The notes beneath the pieces are model-generated. The model saw only the letters and a list, made by a program, of their open reading frames with translations, made no database searches and was not told the DNA's origin. From assembly GCA_945897515.1 (NCBI GenBank), contig CAMDFO010000007.1:1-64000 (forward strand): a DNA stretch of 64,000 nt. The letters are read 5' to 3'. Shown here one piece after another: positions 47,499-55,600 of the stretch. This DNA comes from Rhodoplanes serenus (GTDB lineage Bacteria > Pseudomonadota > Alphaproteobacteria > Rhizobiales > Xanthobacteraceae). Numbering within the stretch: the first letter of the stretch is position 1; the number at the start of each line of letters is the position of its first letter. The translations under genes were made by a program, and so were the position numbers.

Positions 47499-48278
47499 TC
47501 AGCAGCATGACGCGTCCAGCTTGCGTTTCTTCGCATGCTCCGTCACCCGCCGCGCACGGATCATCTTGACGTGGTCGTCCATCAGCTTGCGCGCGCCGGC
47601 GGCGTCGCGGATCTCGATCAGCGCCAGCAACTCCCGGTGCACGTCGTTGACGCGGCGCATGACCTGCGGCGTCAGCGCCGGGTTGCGCCGCGGCCACGAC
47701 ACGTGCTGCAGCGAGATAAGCTGCACCACCAGCACGCGGTTGTGCGAGGCCTCGGCGACCGCGAGGTGGAATTCCGCGCCCAATTCGGTGAAGCGCGCGC
47801 CGTCGTCCATCGCATGGTCGGCATCCACGATCAGTTGCCGCAGCCGGGCGACGTCCTCGTCGGTCGCGTTCTCGGCCGCAAGCTCGGCGGCCAGGCATTC
47901 GATGGCGCGCTGCGCGTCCATGATCTCGGCCGCGCTGACGCCGGTGAGGTCAAGCTGCACCGCCAGCGCCTCGGCGAACAGCCGCGGATTGCCGCGCGCG
48001 ATCCGCGCGCCTCCCCCTTTGCCCATCCTGATCTCGACGATGCCGAGCGCCTCCAGCGTGCGCAGCGCATCGCGCGCCACGATCCGGCTCACGCCGTAGC
48101 GCGTGCCGAGGTCGTTCTCGGTGCCGAGGAAATCGCCGGGCTTGAGCTTTTTGGCGAACAGCGCGTCGCGCACATCGGTCACGATCTGCGAGGACAGCGA
48201 ACCGGAGCGGCCGGGAAAGAAAATCCGGCCGGGGACCTGGCTCGCAATCGGCGATCGGTGCGTCGTCATGAGCGGCAT
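47499..48278 (-). CDS. GntR-family transcriptional regulator, FadR subgroup
   Basis: 259 residues. N-terminal winged helix-turn-helix (KKLKPGDFLGTENDLGTRYGVSRIVARDALRTLEALGIVEIR), then an FCD-type helical ligand domain with metal/acid-binding histidines (GAEFHLAVAEASHN, DDHVKMI). FadR-type GntR proteins usually respond to short carboxylic acids. It is the only transcription factor seen in the window, so it may control the neighbouring transporters. Start 48278 has no strong ribosome site; the ATG at 48269 is an alternative. Last residues DASCC are unusual. Confidence 0.88.
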   Translation of the reverse strand: MPLMTTHRSPIASQVPGRIFFPGRSGSLSSQIVTDVRDALFAKKLKPGDFLGTENDLGTRYGVSRIVARDALRTLEALGIVEIRMGKGGGARIARGNPRLFAEALAVQLDLTGVSAAEIMDAQRAIECLAAELAAENATDEDVARLRQLIVDADHAMDDGARFTELGAEFHLAVAEASHNRVLVVQLISLQHVSWPRRNPALTPQVMRRVNDVHRELLALIEIRDAAGARKLMDDHVKMIRARRVTEHAKKRKLDASCC

Positions 48279-48280
48279 TT

Positions 48281-48330
48281 TAGGCTTTTGGGATAAGCTA
48301 GTAAAGATATCATCTTATAATTTTTGCCAC
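48281..48330. promoter_or_regulatory. AT-rich divergent promoter region
   Basis: A short AT-rich stretch between the GntR start and the hairpin cluster. On the plus strand it holds a perfect TATAAT (48316-48321); the nearest TTGGGA (48288-48293) is 22 bases upstream, longer than ideal. It also contains aagatatcatctt, an imperfect palindrome (48304-48316) that could be a regulator site. It could serve both gntR on the minus strand and a plus-strand transcript through the hairpins. Confidence 0.4.
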
Positions 48331-48357
48331 GGGTTTCCGCCTTCCGGGGTGGGGTGC

Positions 48358-48581
48358 GGCGCCCGGTCGCCGTCTCGTTGTCCCCTCGGAAAGTCCGAGG
48401 GGGTGAAGCGCCGACAGGCGCTGGTGCGGAACGCCGCACCCGTGGCCCGCCTCGCGGTCGGGCCTGTCCCTTCATCGGAAGGGACGCCAGCCGATAACGC
48501 CGGCCGGCACGCCTTTCGGCGCTCCACCGCGGCATTTAACAATCCCGGGCCAAGCTTCTTGAACCCGGCATTTGCGCCGGG
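48358..48581 (+). ncRNA. candidate structured RNA: cluster of consecutive hairpins (unrecognised)
   Basis: At least seven perfect or near-perfect short stems follow each other: 48358-48371 (ggcg), 48382-48402 (cccctcgga/tccgagggg), 48407-48422 (agcgcc/ggcgct), 48423-48440 (ggtgcgg/ccgcacc), 48444-48464 (ggcccg/cgggcc), 48466-48485 (gtccctt/aagggac) and 48564-48581 (cccggc/gccggg). A perfect TATAAT box lies 37 bases upstream on the plus strand. The order fits no tRNA, tmRNA, SRP or RNase P known to me. It could be a non-coding RNA, a dispersed repeat, or folded sequence of a small minus-strand ORF (48315-48542) that reads as low-complexity Arg/Ala/Pro. Strand is a guess from the promoter. Confidence 0.35.
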
Positions 48582-48585
48582 CCAA

Positions 48586-48937
48586 TGCAGTCAGCACCTG
48601 ACAGAGCGACCCTAGTATCGCCCGGTTGATGCCCGGAACCGCCCGAGTGCGAGGTTACGAGCCCCGCCCGCAGGCCGCCGCACCCCATCCCGTTCAAAGA
48701 TCGTCTCATGAGAACGTCCCTCGGCTGGATGGGATGAAGGACTATAAAGCTATTAAAGGAATAAAGTCAATCACAGAACTCGTAACAACAGGAGCCGTGG
48801 GTAGCAGGCAATCCGAACCGAGCACCAACGGGCCACGCTCCAACCCCGCGTTCTTTCGGCGGTCCAGATAAAGGAATATCGCCTTAGATTGCTGTGGAAG
48901 TTGAGCGGGCTATATTAGGCCAACAGGGAGTCGCCTC
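48586..48937. other. gene-free stretch before hicB, partly AT-rich
   Basis: About 350 bases without a convincing gene. A stem of cccatcc with ggatggg around 48690-48732 encloses gttc...gaac. The part from 48735 to 48790 is distinctly AT-rich (actataaagctattaaagg). A 45-codon ORF at 48734-48871 reads like random sequence at its end. The last 60 bases probably hold the hicBA promoter. This may be a relic of transferred DNA carrying the toxin-antitoxin pair. Confidence 0.4.
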
Positions 48938-49174
48938 TTGGATCAAAGCCGAACCTTCGCCGTGGTGCTTGAGCCTGAGGACGATGGCGGATTCATCGTC
49001 CGCGTCCCCGCCTTTCCGGAGATCGTCACCTATGGCAAAGACGAGCGCGAGGCGCTGGCCATGGCAGAGGATGCAATCCGGCTTGTGATTGCCGACTGCG
49101 CCGCGCGCGGCGAGCCCATCTCCGGCGGCGGACCGCCGCGCATCCGCGAAATCACCGTCACACTTGCGGCATGA
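48938..49174 (+). CDS. hicB: HicB-family antitoxin
   Basis: 78 residues with the HicB RNase-H-like partial fold: VVLEPEDDGGFIVRVPAFPEIVTYGKDEREALAMAEDAIRLVI. HicB binds and silences HicA and usually represses its own promoter; this short form lacks a visible C-terminal DNA-binding domain. The start is TTG at 48938, with CAGGGAG at 48923-48929; no ATG fits. It overlaps hicA by ATGA, with antitoxin first, the reverse of the E. coli hicAB order but common elsewhere. Confidence 0.85.
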   Translation: MDQSRTFAVVLEPEDDGGFIVRVPAFPEIVTYGKDEREALAMAEDAIRLVIADCAARGEPISGGGPPRIREITVTLAA

Positions 49175-49401
49175 ATGAGCGGCTGCCAGCCGTAACAGCG
49201 CGCCAAGCGATCCGCGCGCTGGAGCGCGCGGGCTTTGTGGTGTCGCGAACGTCGGGCAGCCATTGCCGCCTCATTCACGCGCGCGATCCAACGCGCAAGT
49301 TGACGGTGCCGGTTCATAGTGGGGACCTCAAGCGCGGTACGCTGCGGGCGATCATCGCGCAATCCGGAATGACGGTAGCGGAGTTCATGGCATTGCTGTA
49401 G
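49171..49401 (+). CDS. hicA: HicA-family mRNA interferase toxin
   Basis: 76 residues of the double-stranded-RNA-binding-like fold: LERAGFVVSRTSGSHCRLIH with the catalytic His31 in GSH, then VPVHSGDLKRGTLRAIIAQSGMTVAEF. HicA cleaves mRNA independently of ribosomes until bound by HicB. The start overlaps hicB as ATGA. The key histidine is intact, so the toxin should be functional. Confidence 0.88.
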   Translation: MNERLPAVTARQAIRALERAGFVVSRTSGSHCRLIHARDPTRKLTVPVHSGDLKRGTLRAIIAQSGMTVAEFMALL

Positions 49402-49506
49402 CGCCTGCCCCGGAATGACGGCGCATGCGCTCGCTTTCCATTGCCCGCCCACCGTGCGAATATGGCCCACAAGCTAACGAAAGCCCGCCAGGGAGCCATC
49501 GCGCCA

Positions 49507-50574
49507 ATGGAATTCGGTATTCTCTTCACGTCCCACCCCAACACCGAGGCCGAGCCGTATCCGCACCGCGGCGTACACGCGCGCGTCACCGCGCAGATCG
49601 TGCGGGCCGACGAGATCGGCTTCGACTACGCCTGGGTCGCCGAGCATCACTTCTCGAACGAATACGGCATCATGCCGGATGTGTTCGTCTATGCCGCCTA
49701 TCTCGCGGCGCAGACCAAGCGGATCAAGCTCGGCACCGCGGTGGTGACGCTGCCGCTGGCCAATCCGCTGCGGGTCGCCGAGAACGCGGCGTTCCTCGAC
49801 ATCCTGAGCAACGGGCGCTTCGTGCTGGGGCTGGGCTCGGGCTACCGGCAGTACGAGTTCGAGGGCTTCGGCATCGACTTCGAAGGCCGCCGCGACATCC
49901 AGGAGGAAGCGGTGCCGGTGCTGCTCGATCTGCTGCACAACAAGCGCATCACCCACAAGGGCAAGCATTTCACCGCGATGGTCGACGGCGAATACGAGCT
50001 GTTCCCGCATTCGATCCAGCAGCCGCATCCGCCGATCTTCCTGGCTGGCGCTACCGAGCGCTCGATCGCGGTCGCGGCGCGCTACGGTTTCGGGCTGATG
50101 CTGTCGAGCTGGACGCCGTTCGCGGGGCTGGCCAAGCAGGTCGCGCATTACCGCAAGACGCTCGACGAGACGCCGGAGAAATGGCGCAGGAACGGCTCGC
50201 GCGGCCACGTCGACGTGGCGCGCTGGGTCTATGTCGCGGAGACCGACGCGAAGGCCAAGCGCGAGAGCGAAGAAGGCATCATGAAGAACCTTCACCACTT
50301 CTCGTCCGGGCACACCTCGGGCTATCTCGGCACCGTGGCCAGCGCCGGCGGCGACTACGACAGCATGACCAAGGACATCATCCTGCACGGCTCGCCCGCC
50401 ACCGTGGTCGAAAAGGTGCAGATCCTGCGCGACCAGGTCGGCGCGGATTCGGTGATGCTGCACTACCCGCCGTGGTACGGCCAGCAAAAGGCGCTGGCGT
50501 CGCTGGAGCTGTTCGCGAGCGAGGTGATCCCGAAGTTCAAGGATAGCGGAACGGCGAAGCGGAAGACGGCGTAG
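49507..50574 (+). CDS. LLM-class flavin-dependent oxidoreductase (luciferase-like)
   Basis: 355 residues of the luciferase TIM barrel: MEFGILFTSHPNTEAEPY, GFDYAWVAEHHFSNEYGIMPDVFVYAAYLAAQTKRIKLGTAVVTLPLANPLRVAENAAFLD (spread over 26-95), and a C-terminal SVMLHYPPWYG. Same class as the enzyme at 37977. The ATG at 49507 follows GGGAG; a longer frame to 49441 has no support. No flavin reductase neighbour. The ABC importer running toward it on the other strand may supply its substrate. Confidence 0.88.
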   Translation: MEFGILFTSHPNTEAEPYPHRGVHARVTAQIVRADEIGFDYAWVAEHHFSNEYGIMPDVFVYAAYLAAQTKRIKLGTAVVTLPLANPLRVAENAAFLDILSNGRFVLGLGSGYRQYEFEGFGIDFEGRRDIQEEAVPVLLDLLHNKRITHKGKHFTAMVDGEYELFPHSIQQPHPPIFLAGATERSIAVAARYGFGLMLSSWTPFAGLAKQVAHYRKTLDETPEKWRRNGSRGHVDVARWVYVAETDAKAKRESEEGIMKNLHHFSSGHTSGYLGTVASAGGDYDSMTKDIILHGSPATVVEKVQILRDQVGADSVMLHYPPWYGQQKALASLELFASEVIPKFKDSGTAKRKTA

Positions 50575-50583
50575 CTCCACCCA

Positions 50584-50677
50584 CCGCTGTCATACCCCGC
50601 GAAGGCGGGGTATCCAGCCCTTTCCTGTCGAATGCCGTGGCTGCTTGATCGTCCGCCTTCGCGGACGATGACAGCGG
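50584..50677. repeat. interspersed palindromic repeat
   Basis: Outer arms ccgctgtcat (50584-50593) and atgacagcgg (50668-50677) pair perfectly. Inside are two tetraloop-like hairpins: ataccccgc/gcggggtat (50592-50613) and atcgtccgc/gcggacgat (50648-50669). It lies between the 3' ends of convergent genes (LLM gene and LivF), a plausible bidirectional terminator. Confidence 0.8.
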
Positions 50678-50699
50678 AGGCTTGCGCCGCGCGACCGCC

Positions 50700-51341
50700 C
50701 TACGCCGCCGCCACCGAGCCGCGCTCGATCCGGAACGCGCGCGACAAAAGGTCCGCGACGTGGACCTCGTTGCTCTCCGCGATCAGGATCGACACGCCCT
50801 CGGTCTTCAGGTTCGCCATCACCTCGCCCAGGCGGCGCGCCAGCGCGGGCGCCAAACCCTCGAACGGCTCGTCGAGCAGCAAAATCTTTCGCCCCGCCAT
50901 CAGCGCGCGCGCCAGCGCCACCATCTTCTGCTGGCCGCCGGACAGTTCCATCGCGCGCCGGGCGCGGAAGTTCGCGACCTCCGGCATGATGGTGAAAATC
51001 CAGTCGAGCCGCTGCTCCACGCCGTCGGCCTTGGTGGTCCAGGTCGGCAGCCGGATGTTCTCCTCGACGGTGAACTGCGGCACCAGCCGGCGGTCCTCCG
51101 GCATGTAGCCGATGCCGTGCTGGACCCGCTGGTGCGCCGGCAGCGCCAACAAATCGACATCGTTCAAGGTCAGCGTACCGCTCGCCGGGATCGCGCCCAT
51201 CACGGCGCGCAGCAGCGTGGTTTTCCCCGCGCCGTTCCGTCCGATCAGGCCGCACATCTCGCCCTCGTCGAGATCGAGCGAGGCGTTGCGGATGATCGGG
51301 ATCGGCCCGATCGAGACGTTGAGGCCGGCGATCCTAAGCAT
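50700..51341 (-). CDS. Liv-type ABC transporter ATP-binding protein (LivF-like)
   Basis: 213 residues: Walker A GRNGAGKTT, IGYMPEDRRLVPQFTVEENI, signature LSGGQQKMVALARAL, Walker B ILLLDEPFEGLAP. It is shorter than the usual 235-240, lacking part of the C-terminal tail after AFRIERGSVAAA. It overlaps the LivG gene by eight bases and is the last gene of the second importer operon. Confidence 0.92.
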   Translation of the reverse strand: MLRIAGLNVSIGPIPIIRNASLDLDEGEMCGLIGRNGAGKTTLLRAVMGAIPASGTLTLNDVDLLALPAHQRVQHGIGYMPEDRRLVPQFTVEENIRLPTWTTKADGVEQRLDWIFTIMPEVANFRARRAMELSGGQQKMVALARALMAGRKILLLDEPFEGLAPALARRLGEVMANLKTEGVSILIAESNEVHVADLLSRAFRIERGSVAAA

Positions 51342-52119
51342 GGAGCGCGTCCTCGTTCAGCGGCTTGGTGCCGCTGATGAAGGCCTGCACCTTCGGGTTG
51401 GCCAGCACCGTCTGCGGCTTCTCGTCGGCGATCACGGTGCCGTCGTAGAAGGCGAGAACCCGATCCGCAAAGCGCCCGACGATCTCCATGTCGTGCTCGA
51501 CGAACAGCACGGTGATCTTGCGGGTCTTCAGCGCCGACATCACGACGTCCATCAGGCCGAACTTCTCCTCGATCGAAATGCCGCTGGTCGGCTCGTCGAG
51601 CAGCAGCACGCGCGGATGGCCCGCCACCGCCATCGCGATGTCGAGCAGCTTGCGCACGCCCTGCGGCAGGGTCGCGGCGCGGGCGTCCCGATAGCGCGCG
51701 ATCTGGAACAGGTCGACCGCGGCGTCGGCCTCGCTCCGCGCCTGCGGCGAATCCAGCGGCGTCATGGCTTGCGCGATCACGCTGTCCTTGCCGCGCCCGA
51801 TGGCGGCGGCGGCGCGCATGTTCTCGATCACGGTGAGCGAGGGAAACACCTGCGCGACCTGGAACGAACGCGAGATGCCGAGCCGGGTGATGGTGCGCGA
51901 CGGCAGCCCGGTGATGTCGCGATCCTCGAAATGAATGGTGCCCTTCGAGGGCCGCAGATGGCCGGTGATCATGTTGACGAAGGTGGTCTTGCCCGCGCCG
52001 TTGGCGCCGATGATGCCGACGGTCTGCAGCGGCGGGACGTCGATCGAAATGTCGCGCGCGGCGACCACCGAGCCGAAGGTCTTCTCCAGATCGCGAACCG
52101 AGAGGATGGCGCCGCTCAT
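51334..52119 (-). CDS. Liv-type ABC transporter ATP-binding protein (LivG-like)
   Basis: 261 residues: Walker A GANGAGKTT, LGISRSFQVAQVFPSLTVIENM, signature TLPQGVRKLLDIAMAV (LivG variant), Walker B VLLLDEPTSGI and switch His in FVEHDMEIV. The ATG at 52119 overlaps the LivM-like stop at 52116; a longer open frame through the upstream gene is a shadow. Confidence 0.92.
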   Translation of the reverse strand: MSGAILSVRDLEKTFGSVVAARDISIDVPPLQTVGIIGANGAGKTTFVNMITGHLRPSKGTIHFEDRDITGLPSRTITRLGISRSFQVAQVFPSLTVIENMRAAAAIGRGKDSVIAQAMTPLDSPQARSEADAAVDLFQIARYRDARAATLPQGVRKLLDIAMAVAGHPRVLLLDEPTSGISIEEKFGLMDVVMSALKTRKITVLFVEHDMEIVGRFADRVLAFYDGTVIADEKPQTVLANPKVQAFISGTKPLNEDALHA

Positions 52120-53084
52120 GATGGCCCCCCGGGCTGCTCCTTCGGCGCAGCCGGCTTGCGCCGCAGGCGCGAATACAGCGAGCCGAGGCCCTCGGGAAGG
52201 AACAGGATCGTGAGCAGCAGCGCGGAGCCGAGAATAAGCTGCCATGCGCCGGGCAGCAGAGCCACGGCGATCGAACGCACCAGTTCGAACGCCAGCGATC
52301 CGACGAAGGCGGCCGCGACCGAGCCTGCGCCCGCCAGCACCGTGACGAACACGAAGCCGCCGGAGGTGGTCCAATACGCCATCTGCGGATCGACGTGCTG
52401 CACGGCGAGCGCCGCCAGCGCGCCGCCGATACCGGCCAGCACGCCGGAGATCACCAGCTTGAGATGGACCAGGCGGTCGACCGACAGCCCCAGGAACTCG
52501 ACGCGGATCTCGTTGTCGCGCATCGGGATCGCCATCGAGCCCGCGACCGAGCGGAAATACACCCCCACCACCCACGCCGCGATGGCGCAGAATCCCAGCA
52601 CCAGCCAGAACAGCGCCAGGTTGCGCAACGCGCCCTGCGGCCGCCAGCCCAGGAACGAGCCGGCCTCGACATGGAAGCCGTCGGTCGAGCCCAGCGCCTC
52701 GCTCTTCACCAGGATGCCGTACAGAATCATCGACATCGCGAGGCTGAGCATCGCGAAGAAGATTTCGCGGTAGCGCGCCAGCAGGAATCCGATGACATAG
52801 GCGACGACGCCGGCTGCGACTGCGCCCGCCAGCACCACGACGAACACATCGCGAATCGGCGTATAGCGGCCGATCAGCGCCACCGCATAGGCGCCGATGG
52901 CGTAGAACAGCGCCTGCCCGAACGGCACCAGGCCGGTCCGCCAAAGGATCACCAGGCCGAGCACGACCAGCGCGTTGGCGAACGCGATGGTGGCGAGCGA
53001 CACCAGCCACGGCGGCAGGAACAATGCGCTGATCGCGACCGCCACGAAGACCAACGCCCCGAACAGGTTTGCGCGCGTCAGCAT
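52116..53084 (-). CDS. Liv-type ABC transporter permease (LivM-like)
   Basis: 322 residues, about ten membrane segments. LivM features: LVVLGLVILWRTGLVPFGQALFYAIGAYAVALIG and the coupling loop SMAIPMRDNEIRVEFLGLSV. The ATG at 53084 lies 1 base from the LivH-like stop; the longer frame to 53123 overlaps livH and is unlikely. The C-terminal tail is Arg/Pro-rich. Confidence 0.91.
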   Translation of the reverse strand: MLTRANLFGALVFVAVAISALFLPPWLVSLATIAFANALVVLGLVILWRTGLVPFGQALFYAIGAYAVALIGRYTPIRDVFVVVLAGAVAAGVVAYVIGFLLARYREIFFAMLSLAMSMILYGILVKSEALGSTDGFHVEAGSFLGWRPQGALRNLALFWLVLGFCAIAAWVVGVYFRSVAGSMAIPMRDNEIRVEFLGLSVDRLVHLKLVISGVLAGIGGALAALAVQHVDPQMAYWTTSGGFVFVTVLAGAGSVAAAFVGSLAFELVRSIAVALLPGAWQLILGSALLLTILFLPEGLGSLYSRLRRKPAAPKEQPGGPS

Positions 53085-53085
53085 G

Positions 53086-53982
53086 TCATATCTTCCGTGG
53101 CGCCGGCTGGGTGAACAGCCCATAGGGCCGGAACGCCAGCACCAGCGCCATCACGGCATAGATCACGAACAGCTCGATCTCCGGCATGAGATGCACCGCC
53201 GCGGCGCGGCCGAGGCCTACGATCAGCGCGCCGATCAGCGCGCCTTCGATCGAACCCATGCCGCCGATCGCGACCACGGCGAAGGCCAGCACGATCACCT
53301 CGACGCCGATGCCGAGCGTGACCGAGATTTTCGGCGCCATCACCGCGCCGCCGAGCGCGCCCAGCATCGCGCCGATGATGAAGGTGACGGTGTAGATCAC
53401 CTTGACGTTGATGCCATACGCCGCCGCCACCTCGCGGTCGAAGATCACCACGGTCAGCAGCCGGCCGTAGCGCGTGTATTTCAGCGACCACCAGACCGCC
53501 ACGGCGAGCGCCGCGGCCAGCACCACCAGGCCGATGTCGTAGTTCGAAAGCGTCAACTCGCCGATGTCGATGCTGCCGGCCGAGACCATCGGCTGGTAGG
53601 CCGGATAGGAGCGCGGTCCCCACACCAGCACGATCACGTCTTCCAGGATCAGGAACGCGGCGTAGGTCACCAGAACGATCACGACCTCGTCGCGGCCATA
53701 CACCAGCCGGAGAATACCGCGTTCGAGGATGAGGCCGATCACGAGCCCGATCAGCATGGCGACGCCGACCATGAACAGGAAACCGCCGGCGTCCGACAGG
53801 CCGCGATCGAACCAGATCCCCACCGCCGTTGCCGCACCATACGCGCCGAAGGCGTAGAACGAGCCATGCGTCACGTTGAGGATTTTCATCACGCCGAAGA
53901 TCAGCGTAAGGCCCACGGCGACGAGGAACAGATAGGCCGCGTAGACCAGACCATCGGAAAAGATGGCGAATGCGGTAATCAC
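53086..53982 (-). CDS. Liv-type ABC transporter permease (LivH-like)
   Basis: 298 residues, about eight membrane segments. LivH features: LFLVAVGLTLIFGVMKILNVTHGSFYAFGAYG and the late GGMGSIEGALIGALIVGLG loop. Start is a GTG at 53982. It is separated from the binding protein upstream by a palindromic repeat but is in the same orientation. Confidence 0.91.
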   Translation of the reverse strand: MITAFAIFSDGLVYAAYLFLVAVGLTLIFGVMKILNVTHGSFYAFGAYGAATAVGIWFDRGLSDAGGFLFMVGVAMLIGLVIGLILERGILRLVYGRDEVVIVLVTYAAFLILEDVIVLVWGPRSYPAYQPMVSAGSIDIGELTLSNYDIGLVVLAAALAVAVWWSLKYTRYGRLLTVVIFDREVAAAYGINVKVIYTVTFIIGAMLGALGGAVMAPKISVTLGIGVEVIVLAFAVVAIGGMGSIEGALIGALIVGLGRAAAVHLMPEIELFVIYAVMALVLAFRPYGLFTQPAPRKI

Positions 53983-54011
53983 GGAATGTCCTGAGGTCGG
54001 AGGTGGTTGGT

Positions 54012-54119
54012 GTCCTGGGTCTGCACCGCAACGGTGCAGACCCGGGACCCAGCTTTCTTTTCTTAACCGGGGTCCCGGATCGGCGGTGCACCGCTATCGC
54101 GCTGCACCGCGTCCGGGAC
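54012..54119. repeat. interspersed palindromic repeat
   Basis: A perfect 12-bp stem gggtctgcaccg/cggtgcagaccc (54017-54028/54032-54043) with a 3-base loop is followed by arms ccgggaccc and ggtcccgg and further gcggtgcaccgc-type pairing to about 54119. It separates the binding-protein gene from the permease genes on the same strand, so it could reduce downstream expression relative to the receptor. Confidence 0.75.
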
Positions 54120-54127
54120 GAGAGAGA

Positions 54128-55429
54128 TCAGCACTTCGCGCCGGGCATGCCGGCCTTGATCCACTCCTCGGCGCTCTTGTCCGAGGGAGGATTCACGCAT
54201 TCGGCCGGATAACGGACGATGTCCACCACTTCCGGCTGGTTGGTTCTCTTGTTGAAGCGGTAGGTGCCGTAGGCGGTGTCCTGGATGCCCTGGTGGCCGT
54301 TGCCGAGCGCCATCTTCACCTTGCCGCTCGGGCTGTCGTATTCGATGCCCTTGAAGGCCTTGACCACCTCGTCCGTGGTCGGCTTGCCGCCGCCCTTGGC
54401 CGCCTGCGCCTTTTCCCAGGCCACCTTCAGGCCGAGCAGCGACAGCGCCATCTGGTAGGACGGATAGGTCGGCGGGGTGCCGTACCGGTCCATGTAGATG
54501 CCCTTGAACCAGGTGTTGAGCGCGTTGTCCGGCGCGAGCGGACCATGCGCGCCGCGAGCCCCGATGATGGTGCCGTCGGGCATCTTGTCGCGCAGACGCC
54601 AGATCGCGGATTCGGCCGTGGTGCCGACGTAGGGCATGCGCTTCTGCAGGCCGCGCGCGCCGCTCTGGATGATGAAGCTCTCCTGGTCGCCGTCCCAGAA
54701 GCTGGAGTGCAGCGCCTGCGACTTCGACGTGAGCAGCGTGGAGATTTCCGCGCCGAACTCACCCTGGAACAGCTTCGGGAACAGCACCTTGTCCGCCTTG
54801 GCCTTCGGCGCCAGCACGCCCATGGCGGCATTGAAGTCCTTCCAGGAGTCCTGACCCCAGGCGTAGTTCTGGTTGATGCCCGAGAACAGCGTGATGTCCT
54901 TCTTCTTGGCGATCAGATAGCGGGCCGCCGCGGTGTTGTCCTTGGTCGCGTGCGACGACGGACGGAACACGTATTCGCGCGGCTTCTCCTCGAAGACGCG
55001 CGGCGTGCCGCAATCGAAATAGACGGTCAGGGCCTTCAATTCGTCGGCGACCGGCGTCACCGCGAGGCAGCTTCCCGACGAGATGTAGCCGACGACGGCG
55101 TCGACCTGGTCGCGCTGCACGAGGTTTCGGAACTCGGTGACGACCTGGGCGGTCGAACCCGCCTCGTCGACCCATTTGATCTCGATCTTGGCGCCGCCCA
55201 GACCCACCGTGTTGTACGGCGCCGGCGCTTTGCCGCTGTTGAACGCCTCGATCACGATTTCGGCGCCGTTGCGGCCTGGAACGCCGAACGGGCTGGCGGC
55301 GGGGCCGCTCAGGAACGACACGATACCGAGCTTGACCGGCGCGGCGGGCGCCGCGGCCTGTTGCGCGGATGCGCCAGATGCCAGCGTCAGACCGGCCGCC
55401 AACGCAAGACTCCACCGAAGATGCTTCAT
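54128..55429 (-). CDS. Liv-type ABC transporter substrate-binding protein
   Basis: 433 residues, longer than the 390 of the other two receptors. Signal peptide MKHLRWSLALAAGLTLASGASAQ, then VKLGIVSFLSGPAASPFG, VVGYISSGSCLAVTPVADEL, YVFRPSSHATKDNTAAARYL and a cysteine-containing C terminus (AECVNPP, GAKC) that may form a disulfide. It starts the second importer operon. The sequence group is that of amide/urea or aromatic-acid receptors; the ligand is unknown. Confidence 0.91.
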   Translation of the reverse strand: MKHLRWSLALAAGLTLASGASAQQAAAPAAPVKLGIVSFLSGPAASPFGVPGRNGAEIVIEAFNSGKAPAPYNTVGLGGAKIEIKWVDEAGSTAQVVTEFRNLVQRDQVDAVVGYISSGSCLAVTPVADELKALTVYFDCGTPRVFEEKPREYVFRPSSHATKDNTAAARYLIAKKKDITLFSGINQNYAWGQDSWKDFNAAMGVLAPKAKADKVLFPKLFQGEFGAEISTLLTSKSQALHSSFWDGDQESFIIQSGARGLQKRMPYVGTTAESAIWRLRDKMPDGTIIGARGAHGPLAPDNALNTWFKGIYMDRYGTPPTYPSYQMALSLLGLKVAWEKAQAAKGGGKPTTDEVVKAFKGIEYDSPSGKVKMALGNGHQGIQDTAYGTYRFNKRTNQPEVVDIVRYPAECVNPPSDKSAEEWIKAGMPGAKC

Positions 55430-55600
55430 TGCTCCTCCCCTACCCGAACGATCGGGCTCATGCTTGTTCTACCTGTAAGCAAACGCGATCCGGGCCGCCA
55501 ATTCAACCGGTTTTCCGTAGCCCTTCGGATGATAGGATGAGAGAAATCGTGCCGGCCGACGCCTTTCGGGGGCAAGCCGGCAAACGCCCAAGGAAATGCA

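Noticed and set aside
48382-48440. Possible RNase P RNA, because of a ggaaagtccg string
   Set aside because: The other conserved RNase P blocks do not follow, and the string is simply the loop side of a perfect hairpin.
48315-48542. Small minus-strand ORF over the hairpin cluster
   Set aside because: Low-complexity Arg/Ala/Pro translation with no start context; overlapping alternative frames are equally open, and the nucleotide-level hairpins are the stronger signal.
48734-48871. 45-codon ORF in the AT-rich stretch before hicB
   Set aside because: Weak ribosome site, no recognisable family, and the C-terminal half reads like random GC-rich sequence.
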